A stretch of 64,000 nt of DNA from Phoronis australis (Eukaryota; Phoronida; Phoronidae), in the NCBI GenBank assembly GCA_002633005.1, contig NMRA01000557.1, positions 145,513-209,512 of the forward strand, written 5' to 3'. The notes under the pieces were generated by a model that saw only the letters and a list, made by a program, of their open reading frames with translations, was not told where the DNA came from and made no database searches. The position numbers and the translations under genes are program-made. Position 1 is the first letter of the stretch. Every line of letters begins with the position of its first letter. Below are positions 12,201 through 21,200 of the stretch, one piece after another.

Positions 12201-15200
12201 GAAGATTCACAAACTTGAAACTGGGATAAATCAAGTTAGCAGAGACAAAATTTCAAAATGAAGCAACAAGTGAACTGCTTCTGGTACATCAAATGTAATT
12301 AGGAAGGCTAAGTCACAGTACTTGAGAACCAAATCAGAAACAACTTGATACAATGGACTCCACCCCAAGAAACAAAATGAAATAGTAATTTTCAAAGATG
12401 GCATCACATGGAGCTTTATTAACATCAGCAGCCCTCGAATTGGTAACATGCAAGTTGCCAATGGGACCTCAGATGGTGTTTGGCAGCCTGGAAAAATTCC
12501 AAGTCGCAACAAACCTATGATTTAAAATCATTCCGTTTATTTCATGAGATCAATGCATTTGGCACCACACTTAAATTGCAACAGGAACTAACACACAGAA
12601 GTCAGAATTGTTCAGCAAAAATCGGGCAAGATCGGAGAAATTTGTGTCACCAGCCCATACGGTCATTTGAGTTCTAGGTTCGTTCGACAGTGGGAGGAAT
12701 TGCGCTAGAAAATGAAAGCACACCTACATTCAGGCATTTATGGGTGAAATGATGGCGCAAAAGAAAGGGAGGTGTTTTGATTGTTTGACCTGTTTATTTG
12801 ATGAACTTTTACACCAGGTCGGAAACCTCAAAATCCATTTCAGTGCCTGAGATTTTCAGTTTGGCAAACTCGAATTACATTCGGCGACCTAAGATTTTTG
12901 CCACGTCGCCAAATGCGACTTGGCACTCACCTAAGCATTAAGTGCCGATCAATACTTACACATCTTCCATAAGTATAGCACAATTTGTCAAAAAATGCAT
13001 GCAGGAAAGTGCTGAATAGTTGCCAGAAACTCAAACAAGATATTTTCTTGACAAAGCAGCTCTGTAAAGAGATCAGGAATGGATGACCATTTGATAATAA
13101 TACATATTTGGGTCATAAATATTTTAATTCCGACCTCTCCATATTTGTCTGTGGTCTTGTTCCACTTCCTCAGTCGATTGCCATCATACGAATAAGAGGT
13201 TACTGTGTCACCAACACCCTCCTGTGGAAAGGTACAAAACTGTAATCGGTACAGACAGGAAATCAGACAAATCCATTAACTTGCGATTGCAGAATCTAAA
13301 GTGATAACTGGACAGAAAAAATGTAATCTACATATTTTTCAACGTTTTGTGGTGGCTTCAGATTCAATATTTCAATAGCATCGGTTAAAGTTTACAGAGA
13401 AGAATGCATTAAAAGTGTTTTTTAAACTTTGCAGGATTTCGAGATAACTCAAGTTGTTTGACAATATATCAAGTACAGAACTCAACACTTTCAACAATTA
13501 ACCGATGTTTGAGATACCAATAAATCACATTTAAGCAATATAAGACAGGCCCAAAAACATTCAGTGAATGCACTCTACTGACCAACAAAACAGGAGAGTT
13601 AAACCACAGTGACAAATTTGAAATCCACCTCTTCTCTTTTGCAGGAGGTAGAAAAACGCACATTTTTGTAATGTAAGGCTGCTAAAAACTTCTATGACGA
13701 GTATGTGAAGACAAGAATGAATTATTACACCTCACCTAGCTCATAAAATGTTGATGTCTGCTTTACAGTCCACTACGCAATAAACAAAACTTATTAGTTG
13801 TATCACAACTGCACGTGCACATAAATCTCAATGCAAAATCATGAAACACACAGAAACAGTGTACAAGTCTGTGTTATCCACGTGTTTCAACATGCCACCC
13901 TGACTTGTTTAGCCAGCACTTGGAACACACACGAATGGCTAACGGGTTTTGAAAAAAAAAACGCCAGCACTCCCCATTGCTAACGCAGCCATTACTGCTT
14001 CCAGTTATAGGTTTAATAACAACATTGAAATTGAATAAAGGTCATTTTTTTGTACTACAAACAGTGCAAATTAATGATTGTATATAGTATTTGCACTGCA
14101 GAGAACATCTGCCACTAACGACGAACTCGTCCTTCCAACATATTTGGGATTTTCAGCTGTGAAGAACACTGGAAGGGAGCTGCAGTATGTCAGGGAGAGT
14201 ATATTCCTACCTCTTGTGAGAATTTGCAGTTATTGGTGCACCAACCTAGCTGCATCACTCCCTTGGAGCCTAGCATCACTTCATACATCCATTTACCTGT
14301 GAAGAAAAGTGTTACAACATCACCATAACAACGACGTATTAATGAAGAACAATAACGTATCAAAGTTCCCAATGCCAATGCCAGAGAAGACAGTGAATGT
14401 TTAAAAACAGAAATAATAGGGAGGTTGATGTGGATGTCCATCAATGTTAAAGTGGCATGAAACCAGCTGACATTTTATGAGCAAGATTAAAGTAATATCA
14501 CCATGTAGCAGGGCAGCACAACTGGTGTCCTCCCTGTGGCACTGGGGCATGAAAAGGACCCATTGAAACGTCACGCAATTTTAAATAACTTCAGATTTTT
14601 TCCCCAATTTGAGGAAAACGTTTTTCTTATAAGCCATGCCCAGGAGAGTGACTTAACTGCCTTCATATACTTTCTAAAGCAATTTCAAAAAATTGATAAA
14701 CGAGGATTATTAATTAGACTTCAGAGAGACCACTAATATCACACGCCACAGTAATGCTAGTATTGCATAACAATGTGGTAATTCTGACACCTTACCTCTG
14801 AATACGCAAACGTTTGCCCTTAGAGTGCTAAAATTACCAAGACCCGTGGCCTGTAAAAAGAAATTGATTTTTCATTTGACATTGACAAAATCACCTCTTA
14901 AGAACAGACATGTTCTTATCTCAAAAGGCAAATTCTTATTTCAAACGTCCATCCTTCAAATATGTGGTTCCAGTGCTTTTCCGTCATTTTTGCTGCACCA
15001 GTTTGTAAAGAGCCTTACGAGTGGCTGCCAGTAAAGTTTGATTACATCATTAATCAGAAATTCAACAATCGCTAGAAGCATCAATCAACAGTTGTTAAAC
15101 ACTCACACTGGCCACCAGTTGAATTCCTCACAACCAATGTGACTGACTGCCAGTCATGTTGGCATGAGACTTCGCCAATACCAAGCCTATTGACAACGAG

Positions 15201-18200
15201 ACAGTTCTGTATGAAGCGCATTATGCAATCATGTGTCATCGAAAAAAGAAGTAATGGTTAATACTCACTCCCAGTCGGTCTGCATCTACGATCACTGAAC
15301 CAGTGTTTTTAGTAATGTCTATGGACACCAGGTCTGGTCCAAGAATTCCCCCGCGAGCACCAGAGGCCGACACTGCATGTGAACATCCAACAAGACATGT
15401 AAGTGCAAAAATAGCAAACGCACAGCTTGTCAGTATTATGAAAGGACTCATGACATCTAGGAGTTGAAAAGTAGGGGTCCGAACGTGAGAAATTGACACT
15501 CGCCATAAGTGGGGATTCAATATGAGATCATTCTAACATCATAGAAAACCATGACATGACTGCAAGCAATTGCCGATCATCAGTGTTGTATATTATAGGA
15601 CTTGATCTTACAACATCCCAATCGCGACTCCACCTTCATCCAATTTCAACTTCTGAATACAAAGACCAGTTGGGGCTAAGGAACACGAACTGTAGTTTCA
15701 TTCTTCCATTGATATTTTTTGTACGGTTTTAACGAGTCTCTTAATATACCAGAATGGCAACATGAAAACACTGGACCACTGACTTTGGATCACAGCTCAA
15801 CTCACACATGAACTGACAGTGACACTGGAACAATTTTTAACAAAATATTCAAAACTGTAAATTCAAATGTCATCCAATACTTCTAGAAGGCTATTCTCGT
15901 AAAGCCCATAATCTGCCCGTATGAAACAAAAAAATTATCAGGCTGATGTTAACTCGATGAACCAAGTGATTACGGAAAAGAAAGTTTTAAAGTCCACATA
16001 CCATCTCCACTCAGTGGTTTGCGCAGAATTTCATCAATTTCTGATTCTATCGTCTGAAGACTGGACAGTTTCCTGGAAACATAGGTACATGTATAGAAAT
16101 CTGAGAGCTCCTAATGGATAACAAATGAAATACGTTAAGAAAAGATTAAAATCAAAATTCTGGGGAACACCAATTTAAAAGTGATTAGTATAATTTAAAA
16201 ACATTAAATTTTAATTAATTCCCAGCATATGTCATGTGTGTCGGAAGGCAAGTTTATGATCAGTTTAAATTAATCACTGAAAGGTAACTTACTTTTCCAA
16301 GGGGCCTGGATCATACCAGCAAAAAACTGTTTTCAGCAAATGATTTGTATATGAATCTGAAATGAAGAAATTTGACATCCCACAATAAATAAGCATTTTA
16401 CAATGAAGAATGTCGGAGGTTTTTAGAAAGAGATTTGTGCTCAATAGTAGAGAATAACAAACATTGCGTCATAAATACTCAAAATAGTGTACAATATTCA
16501 GGATTCAGGACTATATCTGCTAAGTGCAACCGTAACTGTGTGCAGCAGCTCCTTAATTCAATTTAATACCTTATGAAATGCTGTCTTAGGGAACATCCAG
16601 GCGTTCATTCGCTGAGACCAACGCTAGGACCTAGCAAAAATCTAGCCAAAATCACGTGATCTTATTTAAAATACATGATAATATTTCACATAATCTTGAG
16701 TGGAGGATTGTCTATTCATTGAGATGTTTTCATTGTGGAAATGAATATTATTTTCAACTTTTATCAATGGAGGATTTACAGGGGAGCCAAGGCCCCCCTA
16801 AAATTATCCTAGATTCCATTTGGCAGTTCGGGGGTGCAAATCTTGGCTAATACTCTCCCCTGCCCCACCCCCCTAACTCAAAATCCTGGATCTGCCCTTG
16901 TTTGTAACCAGTTTAAAAAATCATCCAATTTAGGGTCTAAATAGCACTTTTTTCTGTGAAATCAAAACGAAGAAACGCTGTACAAATAACAAAATGAGAA
17001 AGAGACAGAGATTGAATGCATTAAAACGAAACCGTAACACAATTACATTGTCACACTTTGCTTCAGGTAACATCTCGTCCCATGCCAAGGTATATCCCAT
17101 ACTAGGTAACTTATAGTACAGCTAAATCACAATCAAGGTCCATATTCACAGTTGACTGTGTTACGGGATAAAATAATTTTTTTGGTCACTTACCAAATGC
17201 CAACTGGATCTCATTATGCAAAAAGTTATTTAGTTGTGCAAATTAAAAAAAGAATAATCAAAATCGGACAATGTTAGAGAAATTTATGTATGTTTGGTCT
17301 ATGAATTTCATGCATTTTTAGCGTTACGAATGGCCATTTTAAAAATAACAACTTTCAACTGTCAAGAGTAAAAAAGAAATTTATTTTATCAAGCAAGCAA
17401 TTATTTAGATATGACTGGGAATAACTTGAGTCACTTTCAGAGTCCATTAGATGAAGTTGTGCTTAATCACTGAGAAATGGTAGTGTCCATAATAAAACAT
17501 GCATTCGTTATGAAATTTGTAAATTTTGTGTTTCTAACCCTCACCTACCGTAAAGAAGGTTAAAAACTAAAGTTCACACTCTGTAACGAAAAAACTGCAA
17601 AATATGTCAGCCTAGGCAACACAGCAAATTATTCAATATCTAAACAAACCAAAAGTTTGGATATTGAATGGGATCTACTATGTTGAAAATGGACCAAAAA
17701 GGCTAACAAAATGTAGTGTACGTACCCCTATGAGGAATTCAGTAATACAAAAGACCATTGCAAATGAAATTATTGCCATTTAAGTAACAACATGGTGCTT
17801 ATTATCACCAAAGAAAAATAAATGACCATACAACATTATGTTACCATGTGATGCAGAAACAGTGATGTAGTGTACGTACTCCCTCTTGTAGTGTACGTAT
17901 CCCTATGTTTACAAATGCCATGAAATTGAAATATCACTTGGTAAGTGAGCAACATTGGTCATAGACAGTTTCCAACCTTAAAAGTGTTAGGTTAAAAGAG
18001 TGTTTATTGCCAATACATTTGTTTTGAGTGAAATATTAGCATCTGTGTAGTGTACGTACCCCCATATTTTAATTTGTGGCTATTTTCAAAGTATGGCAAA
18101 TATGCACATGAATGCTTTGCATTTAATTTTTTCTCTTTGAACTAATTTAGTAAATCAACTAACTCTCAGTAGTTTCTTAAAAATTAGTCACAAACCTGAC

Positions 18201-21200
18201 ATTTCATTGAAATGTAGTGCACATACCCCCGTGTAGTGTACGTACCCCCATGTGAATAAATACCATGAAACAAAAATATTACACGGTACGTAAGCAACAC
18301 TAACACAGACAGCTTCCTCCATTAAAAATGCTACGTTAAAAGGGTGTTAACTACAAATACATTTGTTTTGAGTGAAATTTCAGCATTTGTGTAGTGTACG
18401 TACCCCTTTATTTTAACATGTGCCTGCTTTCAAAGAATGACAGACAGATTATGTACTTTTTATTTGTTCTCTTTGAATATTGGTAAATGAACTAACTCTC
18501 AGTAGATTTTAGATATTTTTATAAACCTGAAAGTCATTGAAATGTAGTGTATGTACCCCTGTGTAGTGTACGTACCTTCAACCTGTGTTATAAAGTATTA
18601 CCCACAAGAATTTTAACATACAGCTGCAGTTCTCATGAACAATACTGATATTTCCAAAATGAATACAGTCTGACAAAAAACAATGGACATTATCAAATTT
18701 GTGGACAATAAAATGCCACACAGGACTTGGCTAGTACTGAAAATCCTAGAAGACACGTCATGTGACAACTGATGTTGCAGAGGCAGGTTCTCTATCTCTC
18801 AAGACAACTTCAACTTGTAACAAACCAACAAGTAGAGGCAGCACAAAACTCGAGACCATCCCATACATGTGTAACTTAGTCAAAATTTGACGTTGATTGA
18901 CTGTGCATAGTGTACGTACCCCCAACCAGTACCATTTTTTACTGTTGACAAGTGGAACACTGGGCCTACATGTAGCATTGCTTTACTAACAAGTTTGACC
19001 AACTGGTGAATGTATCGAAAACTAGGCAAATAGCACCAATAAAGTTTTTGAAAAAGTAGTTACTTGTCATTTGCTTTTTGTAAGAATCATATTGCAAAAG
19101 AAAGAAGTTCTCATTATACTGTGTTAAGATATGCAATGTATCATCATCTAGATAAACTTGACCAGCACGGTAATAACTTTTCTTATTTTAGTATGTAATA
19201 CTTCTTCAATTCAATCAAAAACTTATTAAATTAACATCTACCTTATCAATTTTTGCACGGTAGAAGTGGGTTGTGACTACAAGTTGTAGTGTACGTACCC
19301 TTTTATACAACTGTGATGCATTAGGCCATAAAATTTTATTGGGTGGTTCTTGTGCAAAAATATTTTAGATTACAAACTTGGAGTGATGGTACTTGAAAAT
19401 AACCCAGCTTTTACAATTATACTCGGGAACCCAATGGTCATCCGCCTAAGCATAAAACCGGCTTGTTGTTGTACTCACCCAATTATTCCACTTCAAAGTT
19501 ATGCTCTGAATAGGATTTGATTTAACTCTCACAAATATGTAGTATTCTTTGATCCAAAAGTTTACTTTTATTTATGCGGAGTTGTTTCAACAGTGCATTG
19601 CTTTTCGGCAGCCATTTTATAATGACTCCTCTGGTTGTCATATATACTGCCGTATTTTGAAAGAACAAAAATCTACGCAGAAAAAGGCCAAGAAAATAGT
19701 GGAAAGTGGTTCACAGCAATTCTAGTTCAACCACAAGCTGTTTTACTGGTATGATATCTATTTTTAAATCGGTTAAAATTGATTCAGAATTTCAGTTTTG
19801 GAAAATAAATTGCGATTGTTTTATTCCAGATAGACCTTACTTATTTTCCATTTGTGTCCTCTTTATTTGACTTTTTGCTCTTGTGGTTCTTAATACCACT
19901 TATCTCTGCTGTCTTTCTTTTTCTTTTCAGTTTTTCTTCATTCTCTGCTAACACCTTTCCAGCCAAAACAAAACTGTAACCCTTTGAGAGTTGGTCGGCA
20001 GAAGTTGATCATTGAACCTTGATGTAGTTGTTCTAATAAATTACCCAATATCATATTGTTTGATTTTTTCTCACCTTCAACAAACTTCTGAAATCGTAAA
20101 TCAATAAATAAATACTCAAGTTGCACTTGCATTTTATTGCTCAATCTCTTCTTTTGTTTTTGATTATGTCATGCAGTAGTAAAATCTACAAGTTTTTAAG
20201 TGGTCTCAAGAAACAGTTGGTAAATGCTTTAATTTTAGTCTCAGTTCTTCCATGCGTGTTTCTCCCGAGAGGTTGGTACCTAACGTGCAGACGAGCACTC
20301 CAGATTGGAACGCTAAGTCCCACTTGGCTGCGCTGCACGTAAAAGAAGATGGCGGACGACCATTGGAGCCTGCCGACGATAGGTATCCCGACTATATATG
20401 ACAACCTTCAATTCTCGGCACTAGTCGGATATAATGGACCCTAACTTATTCAAAGTAAATCCACTAAATTTAGGTCTAAATGAATGATTTTGGTATCGTT
20501 GCCTGGCTATCCGAACAAATCCTTTCCACGAGCCTCAAATACTCTAGTCTATAACTACGCTATTCCGAACTCGGTCCACTTTAGCCACGCGCATCGTGAA
20601 ATCGGCAGCCATTTCAAGGAACTTACTATATTTAGTGCTATCTATCGGCGATTTGCTACAACAGTCAACGTCATTGGTCGATTTCGTCAATTATTAACGT
20701 CATCGTTATTAATCATCGTTACGTCTGCTCTCGTCATCACCTTCGTCGTCTCTCTCACGATTGTATCTGTCATCGTCATGTTATCGTCATTCATGTTGAC
20801 TGATGAAAAAGGAACAGTGCGTGCTGTAGCAAATCGCCGATGGATGGCGCTAAACATAGTAAGTTCCCTGAAATGGCTGCCGATTTCACGATGCGCGTAA
20901 AGTGGACAGAGTTCGCAATGGCGTAGTTATAAACTAGAGTAATTGAGGGTCGTGAAAAGGATTTGTATGGATAGCCAGATGTCTGAGGAAGGCAATGATA
21001 CCAAAATCATTTATTTAGACCTACATTTAGTGGATTTATTTGGAATAAGTTATGGACCATTATATCCGACTAGTGCCCATTTCTAACCTAAAGTGGCCAC
21101 CGAATATAGAGCTTGATTGTGATTTGGCCGAGCAACAGTTTTTGGGACGTATCACCACCTAGCTTCTACATAGGTGATAGAGTCAATATTGAACTTGACA

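Noticed and set aside
20484-20900. 138-codon plus-strand frame
   Set aside because: It spans both arms of foldback element A and has no recognisable domain.
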